Shown in pieces: positions 37,290 to 45,702 of a DNA stretch of 64,000 nt. How positions within the stretch are numbered: position 1 is the stretch's first letter; every line of letters begins with the position of its first letter. Both the position numbers and the translations under genes were made by a program. The notes under the pieces were generated by a model. That model made no database searches. It was not told the DNA's origin and worked only from the letters and a program-made list of their open reading frames with translations. Location of the stretch: contig NZ_CP036264.1 in the NCBI RefSeq assembly GCF_008035925.1, forward strand, positions 3,220,443 through 3,284,442, read 5' to 3'. Source of the stretch: Stieleria maiorica. GTDB lineage: Bacteria; Planctomycetota; Planctomycetia; Pirellulales; Pirellulaceae.

Positions 37290-38150
37290 TCACGACCCGT
37301 CGGTCGGATACTCTCCGAGTCGCCGTTCCAGGTAACTGTCGGTGTCGGATTGAGGGTTCTGCCAATACGCTTTGACTTCATGAATGACTTTACCGTCAAG
37401 CTCGAACACCAGTGGCCGCGATGTCATGCGTGAGAGCGTGTACGTCCAACTGTCGGCTTTGCCTTCGGGGTTCGGCGTGTGGCGAAGCAGGACCAGTGCT
37501 TCCGGGTCATTCGTTTCGGCGAATCCGAAACACATGATCAATGAACCATCGGATGGATCGGACCACTGAACCAGCGGGTTGGTCAACAGGCGCAACTGCT
37601 GTTTTTGGTCTGGATCGTCGACTTCGTGCATCGACACCATGAATCGACGGATCAGTTGCCGCATCGCCAGCGTTTGCCGCCTCGGGGCGGTGACTTTCGG
37701 CAGGCGGACATTCAGCGGGACATTGATTTCTGATTCTTTCTTTGGGGTCCAAGTTCGCCGCAGACCGAGGTCGCAAGTCAATGGAACCGATGTCAGCGAT
37801 GCAAATTCGCAGAACACGTTCCCGTCTCCGCGGACGGACAGGGCGCCCAAGACAGCCGGCTTGGAATCGTGTCGCCACAAGAAAACCACGCCGTCGGTGA
37901 AAAAGTTTCGAACCGGGTTGCTGTACCGCAGGACGGGACGCTCTTCCAGCGTGAGTGATCGGTCTTGCTGGCCGGCAAGCGATAGTTCGTAGCCGCGAGC
38001 CTGACGGGTCATATACTCCAGGCGCTGTTGCCGTTCCTGTTCCCGTGCGTCGGTCGTTTCGTCAGCGCGCAGCGGGGTGATTGCAATCGTACTGGTGAGC
38101 AGCGCCAGACAGGCGGCGAAACCGAAAGCGACACGAGACATGCCATTCAT
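37290..38150 (-). CDS. Secreted planctomycete protein of unknown function
   Basis: The start at 38150 (MNGMSRVAFGFAACLALLTS) gives a signal peptide and 286 residues; an ATG three codons later is an alternative. After a short charged coiled-coil-like stretch (REQERQQRLEYMTRQARGYE) come LRYSNPVRNFFTDGVVFLWR, GDGNVFCEFASLTS and PLVFELDGKVIHEVKAYWQN. The fold looks all-beta and the sequence resembles planctomycete hypothetical proteins; I cannot assign a function. It lies downstream of, and on the same strand as, the kinase gene, separated by 227 bases. Confidence 0.78.
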   Translation of the reverse strand: MNGMSRVAFGFAACLALLTSTIAITPLRADETTDAREQERQQRLEYMTRQARGYELSLAGQQDRSLTLEERPVLRYSNPVRNFFTDGVVFLWRHDSKPAVLGALSVRGDGNVFCEFASLTSVPLTCDLGLRRTWTPKKESEINVPLNVRLPKVTAPRRQTLAMRQLIRRFMVSMHEVDDPDQKQQLRLLTNPLVQWSDPSDGSLIMCFGFAETNDPEALVLLRHTPNPEGKADSWTYTLSRMTSRPLVFELDGKVIHEVKAYWQNPQSDTDSYLERRLGEYPTDGS

Positions 38151-38376
38151 ACCGGGCCTCGACTCTACGTGGGGAACGAAGTGTCGCTTCAGAATACCAC
38201 AGCCCCCGTCGTGCGCGGCTCTCCCACGGGCTGTTTCGCCCCGGTTTTCGGGGTGACTCTGCCGGCTGCCCGCTGCGCGGTCAGCGGAGAACAGTTGAGA
38301 CAACGGTTCTACACTTTCGGTGCCCAAATCGTGCGCCGGCGAGGATGCCTTGCCGAGCCCCTTCTGTGCACCGATG

Positions 38377-40653
38377 TTACGGTTTGGTTGCGGCGACGAC
38401 GCGGATGATCTCGTGCTCCACTTCGTATCGGCAACCGACCTTGGCGAGGGCCATTTTTAGAACGCTGCGAAGACTCACGTTCTGGATGTCGATCTTGACC
38501 GATGCGTCGATGGGGACGCCGGCCTGCTTTAGATTTCGTCGATCCAAGAGGATCGGGACGTGATGTTTCTCCGAAAGTTCCGACAGGAACTTCTCCAGCG
38601 GGACATCGTCCGCTTGGACAGACGTTTTGGTTGATAGCACCCCCTGCAGGAAGTCTTCGACGCGGCGGCTCTCCGGTTGGTTATGTTCATTATCGCGATA
38701 TAGCGTCTGCCGATTCGCTTCCGTCATTTTCGCGATGACAGAAACGACTTCCCCAGAATCAGGTCGCTTGAGTTTTAGCTTGACAGACTCACCTGGAAAG
38801 TGCCCCTGACTCCAAAAGACCTGGACCAAGTCTTCACTCAATCGTTTCTTCCAAATCTTCCCAAATTGTGCTTGGGCCTTATTGACCAAATCATCGATCG
38901 CGAAATGGTCGATCTGAAGCAACTCGTATTGTTGGGACTGATACGTGACCAGGATCTGATTCTCGTTGAACTCCATGCGAGTGAACGGGGAGAGTTTGGG
39001 AGGTTCAGTGCGCTGGAGCTCAGTGCGCTGAGACTCACTGCGCTGGAGCTCACTGCGCTGGAGCTCACTGCGCTGAGACTCACTGCGCTGAGACTCACTG
39101 CGTTGGGGCACTTGAGCCACCGTGTCGGGCGTTGTGTCGGCGGCGCCGGACTTCGTTTCGACGATCTTGGCCACCCGTGTTGCCCCGCGTTTGATGACCA
39201 CCGAATCGTTCTTGATTTCAAAGCCATCGGCCGCGCCAGCGATCTCAATGACATAGGCGCCGGACTTCACTTCGATCGAGGCCCCGTCTTGGGTCACCGT
39301 CAATTCTTTGACAACTTGGTCTCCCTGTCGGACAACGATGGGCACGTTGGTATCGGCGAAACTTTCGATTTGGAGCGTTCCCTGGTCGGATTGAAAGATG
39401 ATGATGGTGGCCGCCCACACGAGGACGGCGAACAAGCCCGCGGCAAGGATCCAAGGCAGTGCCCCGCCGGTTTTGCGACGACCGGCGGGCACGCGTTCCG
39501 GGAGAGGAATCGCCGGTGCGTCCTCCGATGCCTGGGGTCTGTTCGGGGCCAGCAGGTAGGATTGCCAGCCTTTCAATAGCTGGGCGACTTCGGACGAACA
39601 TCGATAACGCTGGTCCGGGTGCTTGCTTAGCAGCCGCATCACGATCGAATCGAGCCACTCGGGGACATCGGCGTTGATGTCCCGCAGCGATCTGGGGACG
39701 TCATTGACGATCCGATTGAGCACGCCCATCGTCGTTTCCGCTCGAAAGGGGCTGCGACCGGTGAGCATGAAGTACATGACGCTGCCGAGCGAGAACAGAT
39801 CGCTGCGGTGGTCGATCGAGTCGCCGTGCGCTTGTTCCGGCGACATGTATTGCGGGGTGCCCGCGATTACGCCGCTGCGTGTCATGCTGGCATCGTCGAC
39901 CGCTCTGGCCAAACCGAAGTCCGTGATTTGAACGCGCTCGACACCGTTTTCGAGCAAGATGTTTGCCGGTTTTATATCGCGGTGGACCAACCCCTGTTCG
40001 TGTGCCGCGGACAGGCCGTCTGCGATTTGAGCCGCAATGCGGACGGTTCCGATCAGCGACAACGGCCCATCCTGATCGACACGTTGCTGCAAACTCGGGC
40101 CTTCCACGACCGGCATGACCAAATAGGGCAGCCCATCGTACTCATCCACCGTTTGAATCGGAACGACGTGCGGGTGGACGACCGCCGCGGCACTCTTGGC
40201 TTCTCGAGAAAACCGCCGGCGAGCCGCGGCGGAGGTGGCCAGCTCGGGCGCCAACACCTTCACGGCGCAGAGGCGTCCGAGTGAGGTGTCCAGGGCCAGC
40301 ATCACGATGCCCATCCCGCCGCGACCGAGCACGCGCTGGATCTCAAAGCGTGCAAAACGCCCGATCGAATCGGGATGGTTCGATGGCTTCAAGAAACGCG
40401 TTGCCCCGGATCGCTCGATTTGCTCGGTTGCCCCACTTCTTGACGTGGATTCAACCGTGAACTCTGCCGCGGGTGTGCGAAGCAGTTCACCGGCATCCCC
40501 CCAGGTCAATTGCGTTTCAACCATCTCCTCGACCATGGACTGACAATTCTCGCACGATTCGATGTGTGCGGTGATTTCGTCTGTATCGGAATCCAAACGG
40601 TCGTGCAGAAAGTCGTTCAGTGTTTCACGATCGTAGTGCATGTGTGCAATCAT
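38377..40653 (-). CDS. Hanks-type Ser/Thr protein kinase with N-terminal zinc finger and C-terminal STN-like domain
   Basis: The start at 40653 overlaps the sigma-factor stop (ATGA); ATG 40641 with GAAGG at better spacing is an alternative. Residues about 20-50 carry an anti-sigma-type zinc finger (AHIESCENCQ). The kinase domain (about 98-365) has GRGGMG, AVKVL, HRDIKPANIL and DFGLA, all catalytic residues present. One transmembrane helix lies near 405-425, so the rest is outside the membrane. A linker holds seven pentapeptide repeats (QRSES/QRSEL types). The last 85 residues (VPLEKFLSELSEKHHVPILL ...) resemble the STN/secretin short domain found in many planctomycete exported proteins. It probably controls or responds with the coupled ECF sigma factor. 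Confidence 0.92.
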   Translation of the reverse strand: MIAHMHYDRETLNDFLHDRLDSDTDEITAHIESCENCQSMVEEMVETQLTWGDAGELLRTPAAEFTVESTSRSGATEQIERSGATRFLKPSNHPDSIGRFARFEIQRVLGRGGMGIVMLALDTSLGRLCAVKVLAPELATSAAARRRFSREAKSAAAVVHPHVVPIQTVDEYDGLPYLVMPVVEGPSLQQRVDQDGPLSLIGTVRIAAQIADGLSAAHEQGLVHRDIKPANILLENGVERVQITDFGLARAVDDASMTRSGVIAGTPQYMSPEQAHGDSIDHRSDLFSLGSVMYFMLTGRSPFRAETTMGVLNRIVNDVPRSLRDINADVPEWLDSIVMRLLSKHPDQRYRCSSEVAQLLKGWQSYLLAPNRPQASEDAPAIPLPERVPAGRRKTGGALPWILAAGLFAVLVWAATIIIFQSDQGTLQIESFADTNVPIVVRQGDQVVKELTVTQDGASIEVKSGAYVIEIAGAADGFEIKNDSVVIKRGATRVAKIVETKSGAADTTPDTVAQVPQRSESQRSESQRSELQRSELQRSESQRTELQRTEPPKLSPFTRMEFNENQILVTYQSQQYELLQIDHFAIDDLVNKAQAQFGKIWKKRLSEDLVQVFWSQGHFPGESVKLKLKRPDSGEVVSVIAKMTEANRQTLYRDNEHNQPESRRVEDFLQGVLSTKTSVQADDVPLEKFLSELSEKHHVPILLDRRNLKQAGVPIDASVKIDIQNVSLRSVLKMALAKVGCRYEVEHEIIRVVAATKP
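39006..39110. repeat. 15-bp tandem repeat inside the kinase gene
   Basis: Seven consecutive 15-base units of the form CACTGCGCTGAGACT or CACTGCGCTGGAGCT encode QRSES, QRSEL, QRTEL or QRTEP pentapeptides. They lie in the extracytoplasmic linker between the transmembrane helix and the STN-like domain. Frame-preserving copy-number variation would change linker length. Confidence 0.9.
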
Positions 40654-41255
40654 CCTTCGGTCTCCCATAACTCTGACAGGCGTTGAACTTCTTCTTGCAA
40701 ACGTGCAAACACGCGGCACTTTGCCATCCGCACGGCACCCTCGGATTTTTCCAGTGATGCCGCGACGCTGGAGATCGATTCGCCCTGGACCGCCGTCCGC
40801 CAAAACGCGTGCCACGTGTCGGGTTCGAAATTCGGTCGTACCCGATCGGCGGCAACGTGAAGTTGCTGACGCCGGAGTTCGTAGGCAAACAACGTGGCTG
40901 TTTCGTTTTGCCGATCCGGTTGTTGCATCAACAACTGCTGAATCTGGCTGTCGCCCGACCCCACCGGCCCCTTGGACCGCGTCAAGTGGTTGACGACCAG
41001 ATTACGTGTGATGCGGAACAACCAGCCGCGAAACGAACCGCGCCCACGCGTTTCAAACGTCGACAATGACCGTCTGACCGCTGTGAAAACCTCTTGCGCC
41101 AGATCCTCCGCGTCGGCATGCTGCACGCCCTTGGCCCGCGCGACCCGAACCACGAGCGGCCGATAAATCGCGACAAACTCCGCCCAAACCTCGTCCGAAG
41201 CCGGTTGGTTCAGCTTGCCGATCAGTGACGCTCGTGTTTCTGGACCCTGCAACAT
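40650..41255 (-). CDS. ECF sigma factor coupled to the Ser/Thr kinase
   Basis: The start at 41255 is preceded by GGAGAAAATCG; a TTG seven codons upstream is less likely. The 201 residues contain region 2 (AEDLAQEVFTAVRRSLSTFE, FRGWLFRITRNLVVNHLTR) and region 4 (SISSVAASLEKSEGAVRMAK). Sigma-2 and sigma-4 without further domains is the ECF plan. ECF groups beside Hanks-type kinases are characteristic of planctomycetes and are thought to be controlled by phosphorylation or by the kinase's zinc-finger. The kinase gene starts within its stop codon, so the two products are made together. Target promoters are unknown. Confidence 0.93.
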   Translation of the reverse strand: MLQGPETRASLIGKLNQPASDEVWAEFVAIYRPLVVRVARAKGVQHADAEDLAQEVFTAVRRSLSTFETRGRGSFRGWLFRITRNLVVNHLTRSKGPVGSGDSQIQQLLMQQPDRQNETATLFAYELRRQQLHVAADRVRPNFEPDTWHAFWRTAVQGESISSVAASLEKSEGAVRMAKCRVFARLQEEVQRLSELWETEG

Positions 41256-41603
41256 CGATTTTCTCCTACCTAGCAAACACGGCCCGAATCACCGTGTCAC
41301 AGCAGAATAAATAAAAGTACCGAAAAATGCAGACCGGGACGGGGCCGATTGCTGTCCATGACGTGGTAGTCAACTCGGTGCTGCCCGTCATGCCAGATTC
41401 TGTCACGCCAGAGTCGATGTCGCAATTCATTACCCCCGTGTCGTGTCCGCTCCTCGATCCTCGTGACCGATCAACCTAGAACGTGTTCTCAAACGCGATA
41501 TCGAGACAGGTGGCCGTGACGTGTTTCGTTCCATCCCAGGTTCCAAGATGCGTGCTTTGAAATGTATTGGAATCCGATCAACACGGCTTGCGGTGGGAAG
41601 GCG
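41256..41603. other. Divergent intergenic region, no gene seen
   Basis: This 348-base interval lies between the ECF sigma gene (minus) and the FucP-like permease (plus). An A-rich patch near 41305-41330 (AATAAATAAAAGTACC) could hold promoter elements of the sigma gene. Short frames show no recognisable residues. The permease frame is open from 41562, but the better start is 41604. Confidence 0.5.
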
Positions 41604-43070
41604 ATGAACGAAAACGAGGTCGATTTGGAAAGCCCCGGCAATCACAACGAAGCTCCATCAAGTGACGCCACCAAGCAAACGCATCGTGTGGTGCCGTCGC
41701 ACTATGTCTATCCGTTTGTCCTCGTCACCACCTTGTTCGCGCTCTGGGGTTTTGCCAACGACATCACCAATCCGCTGGTCCGAGCGTTCAAAGAGATCTT
41801 CCTGATCAGCAACGCTCAAAGCAGCCTGGTCCAGTGGGCGTTTTATGGCGGTTACGCCACGATGGCGATTCCCGCGGCGCTGGTCATCCGCAAGGTTTCC
41901 TACAAGTCGGGAATCATCATCGGGCTGCTGCTGTACGCCGTCGGAGCCCTGCTGACGATCCCGGCCAGCGTGGCGATGAATTTCAATATCTTTCTGGTCG
42001 GGTTCTATGTCTTGACGTTCGGATTGGCATTTTTGGAAACAACGGCCAACCCTTACATTCTGTCGATGGGCCCCAAAGAAACGGCGACCCAACGATTGAA
42101 TCTCGCCCAAGCATTCAACCCGATCGGTTCGCTGACCGGAATGGTCGTTGCCAGCATGCTGATTCTGCCAAGCCTGGAGGTGGCCGAGTTTCGCGAAGCG
42201 GAAAAGGCGGCCCATCCGGAATACGCAACCATGCTGCCCAGCCAAGTCGATGGCTTGATCACATCCGCCATGGAAGCCAGTGCGCAGGCCGATCCCGAAG
42301 CGCATCAGGCGATGGTGGCGCACGATCTGGACGTCGTGAAAACGCCCTACGTCGTCATCGCGGTGATCGTCATCGCAGTGATGCTGATTTTCATCTTTTC
42401 AAAGTTACCCGACACGGGACACGAAGAAGACAAGATCGAATTGCTCCCGTTGATGAAGCATCTGTTGACCAGCGGGCGATACGTCGGCGGCGTGATCGCC
42501 CAGGCGTTTTACGTCGGCGCCCAGATCATGTGCTGGACCTTCATCATTCACTACGGCATGACGCTGGTGGGGCTGAGCGCGGCCCAGGCCCAGAATTACA
42601 ACATTCTGGCGATGAGCATTTTTCTGGCCAGTCGGTTTATCTGCACGTTCATCTTGCAGTACCTCCGCCCCGGATTGTTGCTGGGGATTCTGGCGGTCGG
42701 TGGTGGCCTGTTGACGTTGGGGGCGATTTTCTTGCAAGGCATGACCGGACTGTACTGTCTGGTCGGTGTTTCGGCCTGCATGTCGCTGATGTTTCCGACA
42801 ATTTACGGCATCGCCTTGACCGGATTGTCGCCCAATGACGCCAAGCTCGGTTCGGCCGGTTTGATCTTCGCCATCGTCGGCGGCGCATTCATGCCACGAT
42901 TCCAAGGCGCCCTGATCGACGGTGACGGCATGACGATCGCCGGCCAAGCACTGGAGTCGGTGCGTGTCTCGTTCTTTCTCCCTTTTGTTTGCTTTGTCGT
43001 GATCGCAATCTTCGGATTCTCGGTCAATTTTTTGGCCGCAAAGAATACCGCAGAACCTGCATCGACCTGA
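41604..43070 (+). CDS. fucP: FucP-family sugar:proton symporter
   Basis: The start at 41604 is preceded by GGGAAGG, giving 488 residues with about 12 hydrophobic helices. The N-terminal core LFALWGFANDITNPLVRAFK and the helix VGFYVLTFGLAFLETTANPY match the L-fucose permease subfamily of the major facilitator superfamily (the Glu in LETTANPY corresponds to the conserved acidic site of the FHS group). An acidic cytoplasmic loop lies near 210-260. Related FHS transporters also import galactose, glucose or N-acetylglucosamine, so fucose is the best but not proven substrate. A class II aldolase gene follows 58 bases downstream, consistent with L-fucose or L-rhamnose catabolism. Confidence 0.88.
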   Translation: MNENEVDLESPGNHNEAPSSDATKQTHRVVPSHYVYPFVLVTTLFALWGFANDITNPLVRAFKEIFLISNAQSSLVQWAFYGGYATMAIPAALVIRKVSYKSGIIIGLLLYAVGALLTIPASVAMNFNIFLVGFYVLTFGLAFLETTANPYILSMGPKETATQRLNLAQAFNPIGSLTGMVVASMLILPSLEVAEFREAEKAAHPEYATMLPSQVDGLITSAMEASAQADPEAHQAMVAHDLDVVKTPYVVIAVIVIAVMLIFIFSKLPDTGHEEDKIELLPLMKHLLTSGRYVGGVIAQAFYVGAQIMCWTFIIHYGMTLVGLSAAQAQNYNILAMSIFLASRFICTFILQYLRPGLLLGILAVGGGLLTLGAIFLQGMTGLYCLVGVSACMSLMFPTIYGIALTGLSPNDAKLGSAGLIFAIVGGAFMPRFQGALIDGDGMTIAGQALESVRVSFFLPFVCFVVIAIFGFSVNFLAAKNTAEPAST

Positions 43071-43128
43071 CCCGACCCTCCACTTGACACCGGCCTGTCA
43101 AAGGGCCGAACCAAACGTTCCCCCTGCA

Positions 43129-43887
43129 ATGAACACTCAAACCAATCTGGACGAACTTCTTTCCCTTTCCCGCTTCCTCGGCGAAGAACATCGTGGACTG
43201 GCGATGTTAGGCGAAGGCAACACGTCGGCGCGAATCGACGAGGAAACGTTTCTCGTCAAAGCCAGCGGCAGTTGCCTGCAGACACTCGCCGAAGACGACG
43301 TCGTTGCCTGCCGGTTCGACAAACTGTTGCCGATGCTGGAGTTGGACGCACTGAGTGACCAGGAGATCGAAGACCACCTGCTGGCCTGTCGCGTCGACCC
43401 GGAATCCAAAAAACCATCCGTCGAGACGCTGTTTCATGCCTACCTGCTATCGCTGCCGGACATTCGATTCATCGGGCACACCCACAGTATCCCGGTCAAC
43501 CAGATCCTGTGTTCGCCGCGGGCCGAAGAGTTTGCCACCCGTAAACTGTTTCCCGATGAAGTCGTTTGCTGCGGTGCCCAGTCTGTGTTCGTGCCCTACA
43601 CCGATCCCGGCCTGAAACTGTCACAATCCATTCGCGACAAGACGAAGGCATTCATGGACGAGTTCGGCGCGCCACCGAGAGTGATTCTGCTGGCCAATCA
43701 CGGATTGATCACGCTGGGCAAGACCCCCGGCGCGGTCAAAGCCGCGATGCTGATGGCGCACAAGTCGGCGGAGATCTTCGTCGGTGCATCGGCGTTGGGC
43801 GGGCCGGTGTTCATGAGCGACGAGGACGTCGATCGCATCGCCAACCGGATTGACGAACATTACCGGCAACGGGCGTTAAAGCTTTAA
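43129..43887 (+). CDS. Class II aldolase/adducin-family protein
   Basis: The 252-residue start at 43129 (MNTQTNLDELLSLSRFLGEE) is preferred to a start 15 codons upstream. Zinc ligands of the fuculose-phosphate aldolase fold are visible: GHTHSIP (two His) and ANHGLITLGKTPG (third His). The glycine-rich substrate loop (MLGEGNTSARI) and KASGSCL, both phosphate-binding blocks, are present. Members cleave L-fuculose-1-phosphate or L-rhamnulose-1-phosphate, or act as epimerases. Co-transcription with the FucP-like permease points to deoxysugar use. No isomerase or kinase for the pathway is visible here. Confidence 0.88.
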   Translation: MNTQTNLDELLSLSRFLGEEHRGLAMLGEGNTSARIDEETFLVKASGSCLQTLAEDDVVACRFDKLLPMLELDALSDQEIEDHLLACRVDPESKKPSVETLFHAYLLSLPDIRFIGHTHSIPVNQILCSPRAEEFATRKLFPDEVVCCGAQSVFVPYTDPGLKLSQSIRDKTKAFMDEFGAPPRVILLANHGLITLGKTPGAVKAAMLMAHKSAEIFVGASALGGPVFMSDEDVDRIANRIDEHYRQRALKL

Positions 43888-43948
43888 CCGATAACAGTCA
43901 GAGAGATCGTGCCAGCAAGGTCAGCCGAGGACGCAGATCGAGCCGAAC

Positions 43949-44644
43949 ATGGCTGGCGAAGTCGACCGTAGCGTTCTAGTTCGAAAGTCGCCGGTGCTTG
44001 ATCCCCACGGCAAAATGTTGGGCGTCATCGCGGCGTTTTCGGATGTGACGGCACATGAGGTCGCACAGGCTGACTGCGAGTTGGTCGATGGTGGACGGCT
44101 GGAGAACGTGGACATAACAAGGATTGTGATCGAAAACGTGGACACCCCGGTTTTCGTTCGTCTGGGCGACCGCGGCAATACCTACGGCAACCGCGACCAG
44201 AAAGCCCCGGTCGGGAAATTGAAAAACGTATGCGTCCGCGACGTGGTCGCTGAAGTGACGATCGAGGATCGGGCCAAGGCGACGGAGGCGCCGTACAAAG
44301 GACTGAAGGTCGACACAACGCCTGGCGTTACCGACAAAGAGAAGTCCAAGGCGGGGCCGATCATGATCACCGGTATTCCAGGGCACCCTATCGAGAACGT
44401 TGTCTTGGAGAATGTGACGATCTCGTATCCGGGGCACGGAAATGCCGCGGACGCGAAACGGGACGTGCCGGAGGATCTCGACCGCTATCCGGAACAGTTC
44501 TTCTTTGGCGTCTTGCCCGCTTGGGGCGCGTACATCCGCCATGCGAAGAACATCGAATTTAAGAACGTCCAACTGACGCTCCGTGGTACAGACGAACGCC
44601 AGCAGATCGTGTTGGAGGATGTGGAGGGTTTTGTGCAGCACTAG
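43949..44644 (+). pseudogene. Chimeric remnant: PAS/PAC fragment joined to a GH28 C-terminus
   Basis: One open frame of 231 codons has two unrelated parts. The first 40 residues, VLVRKSPVLDPHGKMLGVIA then AFSDVT, read as the C-terminal PAC strand pair of a PAS sensor. From about 44085 the frame becomes VDGGRLENVDITRIVIENVD and continues through GIPGHPIENVVLENVTISYP to YIRHAKNIEFKNVQLTLRGT, the last coils of a GH28 polygalacturonase-type beta-helix. The catalytic Asp motifs of GH28 lie before this point and are missing. No ribosome site precedes the ATG. I read it as two gene fragments fused by deletion; the PAC assignment is less certain than the GH28 one. Confidence 0.75.
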
Positions 44645-44818
44645 CAGTCTAACCGCAGCTTCGTTTTCGATTGGGCTGGACAGTCGCCGTCCTCACCGAG
44701 GTCGGCGCAGGGCAAAGCTTCCTGATTTCGCGCACGCCGAGTTCGGAGAACACGGTGACACTCGCAGCGCATCATCACGTACGCACATTGAGTTGCGGTA
44801 GACAACCGGTCCTGCGTT

Positions 44819-45160
44819 CTACATTCGATGGTCGGGTTCATGGATGGTTTGCGAGACGGTCTCGTCGTCTTCGATGACATTTCGCGCCAGCGGTCCGAAT
44901 GAATCGCCGGGCTTGAAAATGATCGTGCCGCTGCGACGCGTCACGACGTACAGGTGGTCGCCGATGATGATCGGGCTGGATGAACCGGTCCCGGGTAAAT
45001 CGACTTTCCACGCGAGATTCTCAGAGTTGCTCCACGTGGTGGGGACGACGTCGCTGGATCTTGCGGCCCCCTCCGGTCCCAAAAACGCAGGCCAGTCTGC
45101 GGCGGGGAGCTGATTTGTAGCAGCGAATAAGCAGATTGCGGCAATCAGTGAGCGGGGCAT
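44819..45160 (-). pseudogene. Internally deleted PQQ-propeller (BamB-like) gene
   Basis: From ATG 45160 the frame gives a signal peptide (MPRSLIAAICLFAATNQLPA) and the standard start of planctomycete PQQ-repeat proteins (ADWPAFLGPEGAARSSDVVP, then ENLAWKVDLPGTGSSSPIII). After about 65 residues it passes straight into a C-terminal-type blade (VVTRRSGTIIFKPGDSFGPL ARNVIED) and stops at 113 residues. Intact members are about 400 residues, so the middle six or so blades are gone while both ends remain in frame. It is unlikely to fold. It is convergent with the GH28 remnant. Confidence 0.75.
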
Positions 45161-45702
45161 GGCGTTCCGGTTCCTTGATGGGGGGCTGGCGCGGGCCGAT
45201 GGATCGAGACGGAGGAAGCGGAGAACATTCAGCGTCCGGTTCGGAACGTTCTCAACTCGAAGTTCAATGCGTTGTTTTATGGGTCGACGGGCCACAAGAT
45301 TCACAAGACGGACCGGGTTCGGTTGCTTATGCGCGTCACCTCCGCTGGCCGAGTCGTGCGGTCTATAAGTCGTTGATTCTAAAGGTCTCTTGCGAATCCC
45401 TCTGGCCGGATTGAACCACAGGGAGGTCGATTGCCCACGGATGGCAGCGCGATCCCACGGATCCCAGACCGCATCACATCCGTGGGTTCGCGCTGCCATC
45501 CGTGGGCATTCCTGCCAGGAGGATTGCTTGCCAAGAACCGCACGGACTCCACACGGGAGGGCCATGCGGTGGTGTTGATGCCGAAGCACCATGACGCCGA
45601 ATTACCGTGGAACTGTGACATTTTGACGCCGCAATTTGCCTTTCATAGAGCCCCACGCCTCTTGGCTCCTTCGCTTCCCCATCGTTTCAACAAGGTGTCT
45701 CC
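45161..45702. other. Gene-free interval with a large hairpin
   Basis: This 542-base interval between the PQQ remnant and the haloperoxidase holds the family D hairpin (45433-45507). The rest shows no convincing reading frame: the minus-strand frame continuing from the remnant is not protein-like. Promoter elements for the haloperoxidase are expected in the last 150 bases. Confidence 0.55.
45433..45507. repeat. Family D long inverted repeat (30-bp stem)
   Basis: The left arm GCCCACGGATGGCAGCGCGA (45433-45452) is perfectly complementary to 45488-45507. After one T-T mismatch the inner arm CCCACGGAT (45454-45462) pairs with ATCCGTGGG (45478-45486), leaving a 15-base loop. A half copy is at 4519-4550. 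Such a strong hairpin could act in transcription termination or as a mobile palindrome. Confidence 0.85.

Noticed and set aside
39006-39110. Tandem repeat considered as an intergenic satellite
   Set aside because: It is in frame inside the kinase gene and encodes regular pentapeptides.
41658-42947. Minus-strand frames of 180-221 codons opposite the FucP-like gene
   Set aside because: The complement of a hydrophobic transporter yields charged, motif-free residues; the plus-strand FucP signature is decisive.
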